Of a stretch of DNA of 64,000 nt, positions 8,356 through 16,828 are shown piece after piece. Numbering within the stretch: the first letter of the stretch is position 1; each line of letters starts with the position of its first letter. The notes beneath the pieces are model-generated. The model saw only the letters and a list, made by a program, of their open reading frames with translations. It had not been told where the DNA came from and searched no databases. Source of the stretch: Segatella copri (GTDB lineage Bacteria; Bacteroidota; Bacteroidia; Bacteroidales; Bacteroidaceae); contig NZ_JAPDVG010000001.1 of NCBI RefSeq assembly GCF_026015625.1, positions 1,922,001 through 1,986,000 on the forward strand, written 5' to 3'. A program made the translations under genes and the position numbers.

Positions 8356-8406
8356 ATGATTCAAAAAGAAGTAATACCTGTATGGAAATGGTTACTCGAT
8401 ACATAA
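8356..8406 (+). CDS. Possible 16-residue leader peptide
   Basis: The frame reads MIQKEVIPVWKWLLDT and stops at 8404-8406, 12 bp before the methyltransferase start. It is the first ATG after the -7 box. It could couple translation to the downstream gene or act as a leader. There is no independent evidence that it is translated. Confidence 0.3.
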   Translation: MIQKEVIPVWKWLLDT

Positions 8407-8418
8407 ATTGCAAAACAA

Positions 8419-9144
8419 ATGAATACAAAGATATTATCAAAAGACAAAGACCCGATGGGCGCTGCTATCCTTGATTATCAGAAATCGGGAAGAACAGGAA
8501 GATTACGTGTGCTCTCTTCTATGTTCGAAGAGGACGAAATGCCGGTGAAACATCTCTTCAGAAAAGTTGAGGAGATGCCGATGCTGGAGCAGAAGGCCTT
8601 GCAACTCACAAAAGGGCGTGTACTGGATATCGGAGCCGGCAGCGGCTGCCATACGCTCGCCCTGCAGGAGAAGGGCTTGGAGGTAAAAGCGATTGATATT
8701 TCTCCTCTGAGCTGCGAAGCGATGGAACTGAGAGGAGTGATGGATGCGGAATGCATCAATCTTTTCGATGAACATCTGGAAACAGGGTTCGATACCATCC
8801 TCCTTCTGATGAACGGAACGGGTATCGCCGGAAAGATAGAACATCTCCCTACCCTCTTCAACCGTCTCAAGGCTTTGCTCAACAAGGGCGGACAGATTCT
8901 CATCGATTCCTCTGACCTCAAATATATCTACGAGAATGAAGACGGAAGTTTCGACATCAATCTGAATGGTGCCTACTATGGTGAAGTGGATTATCAGATG
9001 ATCTACAAGGATGTAAAGGGCGACCGCTTCAACTGGCTCTACGTGGATTTCCCATTACTCAAGTCCATTGCCGAAACCTGCGGGTTGCATGGTGAACTCG
9101 TGGCAGAAGGCGAGCACTACGACTATCTGGCGAGAATTTTCTAA
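8419..9144 (+). CDS. Class I SAM-dependent methyltransferase
   Basis: The 241-residue protein has SAM motif I, RVLDIGAGSGCHTLAL (around residues 69-84), followed by motif II acid in VKAIDISPLSCEAM and a motif IV-like segment FDTILLLMNGTGIAGK. The substrate cannot be inferred; the N-terminal 55 residues are family-specific. It is a single gene with a shared bidirectional terminator downstream. Confidence 0.8.
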   Translation: MNTKILSKDKDPMGAAILDYQKSGRTGRLRVLSSMFEEDEMPVKHLFRKVEEMPMLEQKALQLTKGRVLDIGAGSGCHTLALQEKGLEVKAIDISPLSCEAMELRGVMDAECINLFDEHLETGFDTILLLMNGTGIAGKIEHLPTLFNRLKALLNKGGQILIDSSDLKYIYENEDGSFDINLNGAYYGEVDYQMIYKDVKGDRFNWLYVDFPLLKSIAETCGLHGELVAEGEHYDYLARIF

Positions 9145-9197
9145 TTATTTCAAAAGATTTTTGAAATTTCATAAAAGGATTTTCTAAAAAACATCAT

Positions 9198-9246
9198 AAA
9201 AAAGTGAAGGAGCTAAGATAAATGTTCTTGGCTCCTTCACTTTTTT
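9198..9246. terminator. Bidirectional terminator between methyltransferase and mgtC
   Basis: AAAAAAGTGAAGGAGC pairs with GCTCCTTCACTTTTTT around a loop of about 15 nt. A-run and T-run flank both sides, serving the two convergent genes. Confidence 0.85.
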
Positions 9247-9260
9247 CCTCCTAACCTATT

Positions 9261-9914
9261 TTATTTTATCGTTGAAATCGTGACATCTGAGAACTCGTTC
9301 ATGTAATCAAGAATCTCCATGGTGTGGAAATCGCGCTTCGCCTTGATTTCTATGTTCGCTTCCAGGAATTCCTCCTTCGAGTAGCGACGCTCTTTCAGCT
9401 CATAGGAATGAACTTCCAGACCTTTCTGCCTGATTTGCCTGATAAATTCCTTCACGCTTTCACGAGATGGCGCAGTGAAGGTCAAGTCGATGGTAGTTGT
9501 TCCCAACTGCGGAATCCAGTAGTTCAATACTTCCAGTCCCAGCAGCACCATCGCCGTGGTAATAGCTGCAGCTACATACATTCCCGTACCGCACGCCAGA
9601 CCGATGGCTGCCGTCACCCACAAGCCAGCAGCAGTAGTCAATCCTCTCACCACGTTCTTCTGGAAGATAATCGTTCCGGCGCCCAGAAATCCAATGCCCG
9701 AAACCACCTGCGCAGCCACACGGGAAGAATCCTTTAAGTCAAATCCGAATCCATACTGCGAAACCACACAGAAAAGCGCACTTCCCAATGCCACGAGAAA
9801 GTGAGTACGGAAACCTGCCTCCTTGGCACGATATTCTCGCTCAATGCCTATCGCACCTCCTAAAAGCAGGGCGAGAGACAGACGAACAGTCAGGTCTATA
9901 TAGGTTGCATCCAT
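9261..9914 (-). CDS. mgtC: MgtC/SapB family membrane protein
   Basis: The 217-residue inner-membrane protein has the family core: five hydrophobic segments in the first 140 residues, LLLGGAIGIEREYRAKEAGFRTHFLVALGSALF with the conserved acidic and arginine residues, GIGFLGAGTI, and GLTTAAGLWVTAAIGLACG. The C-terminal soluble part resembles an ACT-like domain. In other bacteria MgtC proteins inhibit F-type ATP synthase and support growth at low magnesium; that role here is by analogy. A -7 box (TATATTTG) lies at 9981-9988 on this strand. No magnesium sensor was seen in the leader. Confidence 0.88.
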   Translation of the reverse strand: MDATYIDLTVRLSLALLLGGAIGIEREYRAKEAGFRTHFLVALGSALFCVVSQYGFGFDLKDSSRVAAQVVSGIGFLGAGTIIFQKNVVRGLTTAAGLWVTAAIGLACGTGMYVAAAITTAMVLLGLEVLNYWIPQLGTTTIDLTFTAPSRESVKEFIRQIRQKGLEVHSYELKERRYSKEEFLEANIEIKAKRDFHTMEILDYMNEFSDVTISTIK

Positions 9915-10032
9915 AAATATCCTTTCTTTTTAAAAGATGAAAGAAGCATCACAAAATGCCTCTATTTGATGTTATCAATGCAAATATACAACTTTTCTTT
10001 GAAAGAAAGGCGAGAATTTCAAAAAAATAATG

Positions 10033-10040
10033 TATCTTTG
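10033..10040 (+). promoter_or_regulatory. -7 box of ettA (TATCTTTG)
   Basis: An exact TAnnTTTG match, 56 bp before the start codon at 10097, divergent from the mgtC promoter. Confidence 0.65.
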
Positions 10041-10096
10041 CAACTGTTAGTGCCTATTTCGGCAATTTATTCACAAATACACATTTATTTATATCC

Positions 10097-11794
10097 ATGG
10101 CAACAGTTGACGACAAGAAGATTATCTTCTCAATGGTGGGCGTATCTAAGATTATCCCACAAAACCAGAAACAGATACTGAAGAACATCTACCTATCGTT
10201 CTTCTACGGAGCAAAAATCGGTATCATCGGTTTGAACGGTGCCGGTAAATCTACGTTGATGAAAATCATCGCAGGACTTGAGCAACCTACCCAGGGTGAG
10301 GTGGTTTGGAGCCCAGGCTACTCTGTGGGCTACTTGCCTCAGGATCCTCCGCTCGACGAGAACAAGACCGTGAAGGAAAACGTGATGGAGGGTGTGCAGA
10401 AAATCTATGATGCACTCGCAGAATACGAGGACATCAACAATAAGTTCGGTCTCGAAGAATATTACGGAGACCCTGATAAGATGGACAAGCTGATGCAGCG
10501 TCAGGCTGAGGTGCAGGATATCATTGATGCTACCGATGCCTGGAATATCGACTCCAAGCTGGAGCGTGCGATGGCTGCCCTGCATTGTCCTCCTGGCGAT
10601 TGGCCTGTTACCAATCTCTCGGGTGGTGAGCGCCGTCGCGTGGCTCTCTGCCGCCTGCTCCTGCAGAAGCCGGACGTGCTCCTGCTCGATGAGCCTACCA
10701 ACCACCTGGATGCTGAGAGCATCGACTGGCTGGAGCAGCACCTGCAGCAGTATGAGGGTACCGTCATCGCCGTAACCCACGACCGCTACTTTCTCGATGA
10801 CGTGAGCGAGTGGATTCTGGAGTTGGACCGTGGCGAGGGTATTCCATGGAAGGGCAACTACTCTTCATGGCTCGACCAGAAGACCAAGCGAATGATTCAG
10901 GAGGAGAAGACTGCCTCTAAGCGCCGCAAGACATTGGAACGTGAGTTGGAATGGGTTCGCATGGCACCTAAGGCCCGTCAGGCTAAGGGTAAGGCTCGTC
11001 TGAACTCTTACGAGCAGATGCTCAACCAGGAGCAGAAGGAGCGCGAGGAGAAGCTGGAAATCTTCATCCCTAACGGTCCTCGTCTGGGTAACAAGGTGAT
11101 TGAGGCTCAGCATGTAAAGAAGGCGTTCGGCGAAAAGGTTCTCTTCAACGACCTCAACTTCATGCTTCCTCCTAACGGCATCGTAGGTGTGATTGGTCCT
11201 AACGGAGCCGGCAAGACTACCCTCTTCCGCCTCATCATGGGCTTGGAGCAGGCTGATGGCGGTACATTCGAGGTGGGTGAGACCGTGAAGCTGGCTTATG
11301 TTGACCAGCAGCACAAGGACATCGACCCTCAGAAGACTGTTTACGAGGTGATTTCTCAGGGCAACGAAACCTTGCGTCTGGGTGGAAGAGATGTGAATGC
11401 ACGTGCTTATATCAGCCGCTTCAACTTCTCGGGCACCGACCAAAGCAAGCTCTGCAGTGTTCTCTCGGGTGGTGAGCGCAACCGCCTGCAGTTGGCTTTG
11501 GCATTGAAGCAGGAGGGTAATGTATTGCTCCTCGATGAGCCTACCAACGATATCGACGTGAACACCCTCCGTGCCTTGGAGGAAGGTTTGGAGGCATTTG
11601 CCGGTTGTGCTGTGGTAATCAGCCACGACCGCTGGTTCCTCGACCGAATCTGTACCCACATTCTTGCCTTCGAGGGCAATGGTGAGGTCTTCTTCTTTGA
11701 GGGCAGCTATTCTGAGTATGAAATCAACAAGGCGCGCCGCCTTGGCGATACAGAGATCAAGAAGGGTCGCTACCGCAAGTTGATGGAGGAATAA
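10097..11794 (+). CDS. ettA: ABC-F translation factor EttA
   Basis: The 565-residue soluble protein has two ABC ATPase domains and no membrane segment. It binds the ribosomal E site and gates entry into elongation according to energy state (known for E. coli EttA). Walker A motifs are GLNGAGKST (residues about 45-53) and GPNGAGKTT. Signatures are LSGGERRR and LSGGERNR; Walker B regions are LLLDEPTNHLD and LLLDEPTNDID. The long charged linker between the domains (EEKTASKRRKTLERELEWVR) fits the P-site tRNA interaction motif. The length and linker match EttA rather than Uup or antibiotic-resistance ABC-F proteins. Confidence 0.92.
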   Translation: MATVDDKKIIFSMVGVSKIIPQNQKQILKNIYLSFFYGAKIGIIGLNGAGKSTLMKIIAGLEQPTQGEVVWSPGYSVGYLPQDPPLDENKTVKENVMEGVQKIYDALAEYEDINNKFGLEEYYGDPDKMDKLMQRQAEVQDIIDATDAWNIDSKLERAMAALHCPPGDWPVTNLSGGERRRVALCRLLLQKPDVLLLDEPTNHLDAESIDWLEQHLQQYEGTVIAVTHDRYFLDDVSEWILELDRGEGIPWKGNYSSWLDQKTKRMIQEEKTASKRRKTLERELEWVRMAPKARQAKGKARLNSYEQMLNQEQKEREEKLEIFIPNGPRLGNKVIEAQHVKKAFGEKVLFNDLNFMLPPNGIVGVIGPNGAGKTTLFRLIMGLEQADGGTFEVGETVKLAYVDQQHKDIDPQKTVYEVISQGNETLRLGGRDVNARAYISRFNFSGTDQSKLCSVLSGGERNRLQLALALKQEGNVLLLDEPTNDIDVNTLRALEEGLEAFAGCAVVISHDRWFLDRICTHILAFEGNGEVFFFEGSYSEYEINKARRLGDTEIKKGRYRKLMEE

Positions 11795-11847
11795 AGATTC
11801 GAAAAAGATAAAGAAGAACTCGGTTCTGAAACAATAAAAAACAAAAG

Positions 11848-11886
11848 AAAAGGTGTGTCTTTGCCTTAAGACACACCTTTTTTGTT
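11848..11886 (+). terminator. Terminator after ettA
   Basis: AAAGGTGTGTCTT pairs with AAGACACACCTTT, loop of 5 nt, followed by T-run. Confidence 0.85.
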
Positions 11887-12300
11887 TCTATGCAGCCGTT
11901 TTCAAAAGCTTTACCAGATGCAACCAGGACGTTCAGGAAACTGCGTCGCGACGTATCTGGCTGTACGTCGCGACATAATGATTATTACGTCGGGACGTAT
12001 CAGATGCTACGTCGGGACGTAATTTCTTCTATGTCGTCAGTTAAATTGCAAAAAAACAAATGAAAAAGCCAAGCATTGAACCGAAAAAAAGGATTTTTGC
12101 TCAATGCTCTCTTAGTTTTCACCCCAAAATCCCTCTAAAACACCTATATTTCGCTGTTTTTATGGCAATATATGGCAGATAGAACCGAAGAACAGAGAAT
12201 TGCCATACACATAACACATTCGTAATCAAAGAGATAACCTATCAGTATGGCAATATGACAATTCTTTGGCGCAATATATATAAAACAGCATGCCCGACAC
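11887..12300. other. Gene-free stretch holding the 22-bp array
   Basis: No coding frame is credible here. The first half contains the palindrome array described separately. The second half has two copies of TATGGCAATAT (near 12164 and 12246) and is otherwise without recognisable features. Confidence 0.5.
11921..12042. repeat. 22-bp-period array of ACGTCGSGACGT palindromes
   Basis: Units begin at 11921 (half-conserved), 11943, 11965, 11987, 12009 and 12031 (half-conserved), exactly 22 bp apart. Each core is a 12-bp palindrome-like ACGTCGCGACGT or ACGTCGGGACGT, followed by about 10 bp of variable AT-rich sequence. The four central cores are conserved almost fully. The regular two-helical-turn spacing suggests cooperative protein binding on one DNA face. 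The array lies between ettA and the 3' end of btuG. Confidence 0.85.
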
Positions 12301-12333
12301 AAAAAAAAGGGAAGCGCCGAAACGACACTTCCC
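12301..12333 (-). terminator. Terminator of the btuB-btuG operon
   Basis: On the minus strand GGGAAG...CTTCCC forms a short stem (12309-12314 with 12328-12333), followed by a run of eight T (plus-strand A-run 12301-12308). Confidence 0.7.
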
Positions 12334-12375
12334 CATGGATTGGATGAATTATATAATCATCTGTCTCGCGACATT

Positions 12376-13545
12376 TTATTCTGTGTATGCAGTCTTGTAG
12401 GCAGAGTCAAAGAACATAGCGCAAGAACCTACACCAGTCGCATACTCATGCTGCTTCTGACCAGCGCTGTCATACTCCACTACATAGCCGTTACCATTAT
12501 AGTCGGCATAGCCATTATCGCCCATTTTATAAGAGAGCACAAAGATATGACCATTCAATGGGTCGGCGAAGATGCCGCATGGGCTCACAGGCATCTCTGA
12601 GAGCGTCATCGCCTGTGCTTGCGTACTTCCTGCTACGAGCACACTCACGCTAGGAGTTCCGCCATAAGGTGTATTGAGCACGAAGAAATGAGGACGAACC
12701 ACCTCCACACTCGTACGTGCTGTTGTTGCAGCACCAGTGGTTACGCATACAGCATAGTTGCCATCTGCCACCTTCTGTGACTTGCCCTCGGCGAAACTCA
12801 CGGTGCGCAGGGAATTCTCGCCAGTGGCCGCATAGTCAGGAGCAGGTCCATATACAGGGTTGTCAAGAACATACAAAAGGCCAGCAGCATAATAAATGCT
12901 GGTAGGATTGTTCACGCCCTCGATATTCTTTGTCTCTACATTGTCGTTGGAAAGGTTGATGCAAGAGATGTTGCCACCACCAGCACCATAGTTGCTGTTA
13001 GCCACATAGAGATTGCCTTTACCGATGACCAAGCCCTCAGGATAGCTGCCCACCTGCCACTTCTTTTGAAGAGCAAAGCTTGTGGTGTCCACGGCAGCCA
13101 CATATCCACCGTATGTGGTAAAATAAACCTTGCCACCGTCAGCGATAATATGGCGAGGCTCGGCGCCCTCGGCATTGCCCAGCAACTCTGTGGTCTTGAT
13201 TTGCTTGATGCTCTTCTTGGTATTCTTGTCGATTACCTCGATGGTGTTGCTCTGGTCTACGGCGAGATAAATCTTATTGCCATATACGATGCCATCATTG
13301 GCGGTATTACCGAGCGAACGACCGTTAGCAGCCTTGAATACGTTCTGTGTGGCTGTGCTTGAAGCATAGTCGATAGCTGTGAGAGAGCTCTCGATATTGC
13401 TACCCATGTTACCAGCATTCACAACGTAAGCGCCCGTACTATACACCTGGAGATAAGTCTCAGGATAGTCTTCGGCAGGATCGCATGATGTCATCACTGC
13501 AGTGCCCATCAAGAGCACCGCCAAACCTAATAAATACTTTTTCAT
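12376..13545 (-). CDS. btuG: BtuG-type surface lipoprotein (DUF5074 beta-propeller)
   Basis: The 389-residue protein has a lipoprotein signal (hydrophobic stretch ending TAVMTSC, cysteine near residue 20) and YncE/DUF5074-like propeller repeats such as NDGIVYGNKIYLAVDQSNTIEVIDKNTK and PEGLVIGKGNLYVANSNYG. In Bacteroides thetaiotaomicron, BtuG binds cobalamin on the cell surface with femtomolar affinity and passes it to BtuB. Here the gene follows a BtuB-type receptor by 40 bp, and both sit behind a cobalamin riboswitch, which strongly supports that role. Confidence 0.85.
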   Translation of the reverse strand: MKKYLLGLAVLLMGTAVMTSCDPAEDYPETYLQVYSTGAYVVNAGNMGSNIESSLTAIDYASSTATQNVFKAANGRSLGNTANDGIVYGNKIYLAVDQSNTIEVIDKNTKKSIKQIKTTELLGNAEGAEPRHIIADGGKVYFTTYGGYVAAVDTTSFALQKKWQVGSYPEGLVIGKGNLYVANSNYGAGGGNISCINLSNDNVETKNIEGVNNPTSIYYAAGLLYVLDNPVYGPAPDYAATGENSLRTVSFAEGKSQKVADGNYAVCVTTGAATTARTSVEVVRPHFFVLNTPYGGTPSVSVLVAGSTQAQAMTLSEMPVSPCGIFADPLNGHIFVLSYKMGDNGYADYNGNGYVVEYDSAGQKQHEYATGVGSCAMFFDSAYKTAYTE

Positions 13546-13585
13546 TTTCTTTTTCTGTTTATATTTGAATCTAATTTGTTACTAT

Positions 13586-15691
13586 CTAGAAGTTATATCC
13601 GATGCTTAACATCCAGCTGCGGCGAGGCATCGGATAATGTCCCACGAGTTCATACTGCTTTGCCAGCAGGTTCTTCACATCCATCCTGACCTTCACGCCT
13701 CTCAGGGATTTTCCCCAGAGACTCAGTCCGTCCAGTTGACGATAGAGCGTCAACCCCATATCCCAGTAGCCATCCACTTCGGTGCCGTCATAGTGCTCAT
13801 TGTTGGCCCATCGCTTGCTCATTCCCTGTCCATGGAGCGAGACATTCATCCAGGGATTCTCCCACCCCAAGGCAATACTGCCCGAGTGCAAAGGGATATA
13901 GGCTACTTGATTGCCATAATATCTGGACGAGCGGTCGGTATGGTTCACCACATGCTGGTAGCTATACGACCCTTGCAGCGAGAGTTGCTGCCCCGGAGCC
14001 ATCTGCCAAGTGCCACGCAAAGAAGCATCCACGCCAACGACATCAACCCGTGACAGGTTTACGGTACGCCAAACGAACATATTGTAAGGAACGCCCACAA
14101 TCTTGTCGGTCACCCGATTGCAGTAGCCGTCCAGCGTTGCTTGAACATTCCATCCCTTGTAACGTAGGGATTCGCCGTTTCCCCCATCTCCAGAAGAAGT
14201 TTTTTTCCACGTAAGCCCGACATTCAACTGTCGGGTTTTCTCAGGCTTCAGATCTGAACTTCCATAATGGAAGAAATAGTTCTCGTTGAAAGTAGGAACC
14301 CGGAAGATGTCCTTGTACGAAGCCCTGAGATAAAGCTCATCGCTGGCAGTACCATTCCCCAGGAGCCGATAAGAAAGCGAAAGCGATGGCGAAAGCCGGC
14401 GTGCATCCTTGGCAGCCTGTCCTGCTTTGGTAGGATTGGCGCTGCCTTGCTGAGTCTCTATCTTGCGCCCCACGCTGTTGAGGTAAACCGAAACCAGCAT
14501 CCTGGCAAGAGCTACCCATCTTCCCTTCGCATATCGGGCAGAGAGCGACTGCAGGATGCCATGTCGATGAGGTCGCAGATCGGTGGCGAGGGTGCTGTTG
14601 AGCGAGTTCATCATCCAGTCGGCAGAGTAATCTAGCGCCCAGCTATCATCCGGCATCCACATCAGTGCTGCCGAAGTATAATATTCCCTCTGCCAGTAGG
14701 TAGCATCATTGCGCCGATTTGCCACGAGCGTGTCCTGATAGGCAGAGCTCGCCCAGTTCATCTTGGCTTGCACCTTCAGCATCCAATGGTCATCAAGACT
14801 TCTGGCTTGCCACCTCGCCTGAGCAAAGGCGTTGCGGTCGTGCAACTGTTCGGCTGTTACATTGGTATAATATCTCACGATGCCAGGCAACTGTCGGTCG
14901 TTGTCATAATAGTAGAGCTTTGCCCACAATTGGCTCCGGCTCATGCCATCGGCTCGTCTGCCCATCATCCAGTGCATATTTAGTTCGCCATGCCCAGAGT
15001 TCATACGACTGTTGGTTCTTCGCTCATGGGTAGTATATTTACCATTGTGCAAGATGAAAGGATAGTTGTTTTCGGCATAGGTATACTCACCCATCGCCTG
15101 GAGGGTGAACCTATCTGACAACCTCTGCACATAGCGCAGATAAGGCGAGATATATCCGAAGGACCCCACCTGCAACTGAGTAGAGAGGTGAGGCTGCTTG
15201 TCGATGGGAATCTCGCTCATGGTCTCGATGGCAAGCAAAGCTGCCACCGAGGCTTGCCGGGCCGAGATGAAGATGTCGTCGTTGTCACCAATGGTGAGTC
15301 GCAATGTCTGCACTTGGTCGAGCGAATAACGGGACACATCAATTTCGCCGCCCTGACATTCGCTGAGCAGCACACCATCGTAACTCACTCCCGTATGTCC
15401 CGCTCCGAATCCACGCACAGCTACCGTCTTCATTCCTCCTGCCCCACCATAGTCGCGCAGATTGATACCTGGCATGCGGTGCAAAGCGTCGGCCATATCC
15501 GTAACTCCGAGCCTCAACATATCCCCCTTGTCCAAAAGTTGGAGAGGCGATGTGCTCGTAAGTATCCGGTGCTGCCGAGCATTCACTTTTACTTCCTGCA
15601 AGTACTCGGTACGAATGGTATCTTGCCCCATACCCACTTGTGCATACAATAGTAGCAAGCCACCGAGACAAAATATCCCCAATGCCTTCAT
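13586..15691 (-). CDS. btuB: BtuB-type TonB-dependent cobalamin receptor
   Basis: The 701-residue outer-membrane receptor has a signal peptide ending near AQVGMGQ, then a plug domain (LQLLDKGDMLRLGVTDMADALHRMPGINLRD, VAVRGFGAGHTGVSYDGV), then a 22-strand type barrel ending in the terminal aromatic SIGYNF. There is no N-terminal carboxypeptidase-like domain, as expected for BtuB rather than SusC. It would import vitamin B12 with TonB energy. It is the first gene behind the cobalamin riboswitch and precedes btuG, so transcription should fall when B12 is plentiful. Confidence 0.87.
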   Translation of the reverse strand: MKALGIFCLGGLLLLYAQVGMGQDTIRTEYLQEVKVNARQHRILTSTSPLQLLDKGDMLRLGVTDMADALHRMPGINLRDYGGAGGMKTVAVRGFGAGHTGVSYDGVLLSECQGGEIDVSRYSLDQVQTLRLTIGDNDDIFISARQASVAALLAIETMSEIPIDKQPHLSTQLQVGSFGYISPYLRYVQRLSDRFTLQAMGEYTYAENNYPFILHNGKYTTHERRTNSRMNSGHGELNMHWMMGRRADGMSRSQLWAKLYYYDNDRQLPGIVRYYTNVTAEQLHDRNAFAQARWQARSLDDHWMLKVQAKMNWASSAYQDTLVANRRNDATYWQREYYTSAALMWMPDDSWALDYSADWMMNSLNSTLATDLRPHRHGILQSLSARYAKGRWVALARMLVSVYLNSVGRKIETQQGSANPTKAGQAAKDARRLSPSLSLSYRLLGNGTASDELYLRASYKDIFRVPTFNENYFFHYGSSDLKPEKTRQLNVGLTWKKTSSGDGGNGESLRYKGWNVQATLDGYCNRVTDKIVGVPYNMFVWRTVNLSRVDVVGVDASLRGTWQMAPGQQLSLQGSYSYQHVVNHTDRSSRYYGNQVAYIPLHSGSIALGWENPWMNVSLHGQGMSKRWANNEHYDGTEVDGYWDMGLTLYRQLDGLSLWGKSLRGVKVRMDVKNLLAKQYELVGHYPMPRRSWMLSIGYNF

Positions 15692-15808
15692 TCATTCTAT
15701 TTTTTATATTATTATCTGTGTCTCCATCACGAACCCATCCCACGGGGTTGGATAGAATCATCGGAATCTCTTATCCTAAAGACACTCTTTCATCATATTG
15801 TTTCCGAT

Positions 15809-16010
15809 GGCAACGGCAGGTCTTCTGACTTGCGTCCTCCCCGCATCTCACTCTATGTAAACATAAAAAGATGCAAAACTCATGGCAAGCGGTCTTCCCG
15901 AAAAAATGTCAGTGACCATGGTGCTTGCCGCAATAAGACGCTTACAGCAGCGGGACTGTCCGGGCTTCTCACCCGATTCCCTTTTAATCACTACGCACTC
16001 ATCTTGCCTG
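15809..16010 (-). promoter_or_regulatory. Cobalamin (AdoCbl) riboswitch
   Basis: On the minus strand the 5' part reads AAAAGGGAATCGGGTG, then GCCCGGACAGTCCCGCTGCTG, the conserved core of the class. The 3' B12 box is AGTCAGAAGACCTGCC at about 15815-15830. A P1 pairing GGCAA (near 16009) with TTGCC (near 15809) closes the element. It lies in the leader of the btuB-btuG operon, about 120 nt upstream of the btuB start, and should repress expression when cobalamin is bound. Confidence 0.93.
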
Positions 16011-16046
16011 AGGCGGCAGGAAGTGGCAGCGAACCAATTGCGGGTG

Positions 16047-16054
16047 CAAAGGTA
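16047..16054 (-). promoter_or_regulatory. -7 box upstream of the cobalamin riboswitch
   Basis: TACCTTTG on the minus strand matches TAnnTTTG. The transcript would begin a few bases downstream, just before the riboswitch, giving a leader of about 350 nt. Confidence 0.75.
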
Positions 16055-16138
16055 CTATAAAAAAATGAATAAAAAGATAACTTTATCCGCTTTTTTATTC
16101 CAGCAAGGATAAAAATATCTTTTTATTCAGAGTTCAGT

Positions 16139-16777
16139 TTATTCTTTTACGATTTCCAGGAGTTCTGCGAAATCATCGATGATCCATTCGGCAGAGGCGA
16201 GCTGTTGGCGGGTTCCGTTGCCATAAGTCACGGCACAGGCCTTGCAGCCGGCATGATGCGCCATATCTACATCGAAGGTCATATCGCCCACTACAAGGGT
16301 TTCATCTGCCGTTCCCTTCATCTCCTTCAATGCCTTGAAGACCATATCGGGTGCTGGCTTCGCATGCTCCACATCATCGCCTGCAACAATGGAAGAGAAA
16401 ATATCTTCCAGCTGCATCTGATGCACGTATCCATCCAGCGAGCAATGGTTTCGACTGCTGGCCATACCCAATACAAACCCACAGCGATGCAACTCTCTCA
16501 GGGTTTCTATTACATGAGGGAAGGGCTGCACGATCATCGTTTTCTTGTTCTCCAGGAAAATCTCGCGATAGGTTGCTGCGCATTCCATTCCCTCCTCAGC
16601 ACTCATTCCAAAGAGCGAAACGAAGGCCTCATCCAATCGAAGACCGATGGTCTTGGCACAAGCCTCATCCGATTTCACTTCCAGTTTTCTTGCACGCATC
16701 GTATCCTGCAGGGTCTTCACTATGAGACTCTGCGAATCGCCGATGGTTCCATCAAAATCAAAAATTATATACTTCAT
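16139..16777 (-). CDS. HAD-family phosphatase (phosphoglycolate phosphatase-like)
   Basis: The 212-residue protein has HAD motif I DFDGTIGDSQ near the N-terminus, a helical cap, motif II with GMASSRNH, a lysine in AKPAPDMVFKAL (motif III) and motif IV VVGDMTFDVDMAHHAG. This is the Gph/PpaX subgroup, which dephosphorylates small phosphorylated metabolites; the exact substrate is not shown by the sequence. It has its own -7 box (TACCTTTG at 16805-16812, minus). Neighbouring glycerate kinase makes a link to two- and three-carbon acid metabolism conceivable. Confidence 0.85.
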   Translation of the reverse strand: MKYIIFDFDGTIGDSQSLIVKTLQDTMRARKLEVKSDEACAKTIGLRLDEAFVSLFGMSAEEGMECAATYREIFLENKKTMIVQPFPHVIETLRELHRCGFVLGMASSRNHCSLDGYVHQMQLEDIFSSIVAGDDVEHAKPAPDMVFKALKEMKGTADETLVVGDMTFDVDMAHHAGCKACAVTYGNGTRQQLASAEWIIDDFAELLEIVKE

Positions 16778-16828
16778 TATTCTTACCTTATTTGAAAACG
16801 GTCACAAAGGTACAGATTATAACTGAAA

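Noticed and set aside
11921..12042. CRISPR-like array
   Set aside because: The repeat is only 12 bp and palindromic, spacers are about 10 bp, and no cas gene is present.
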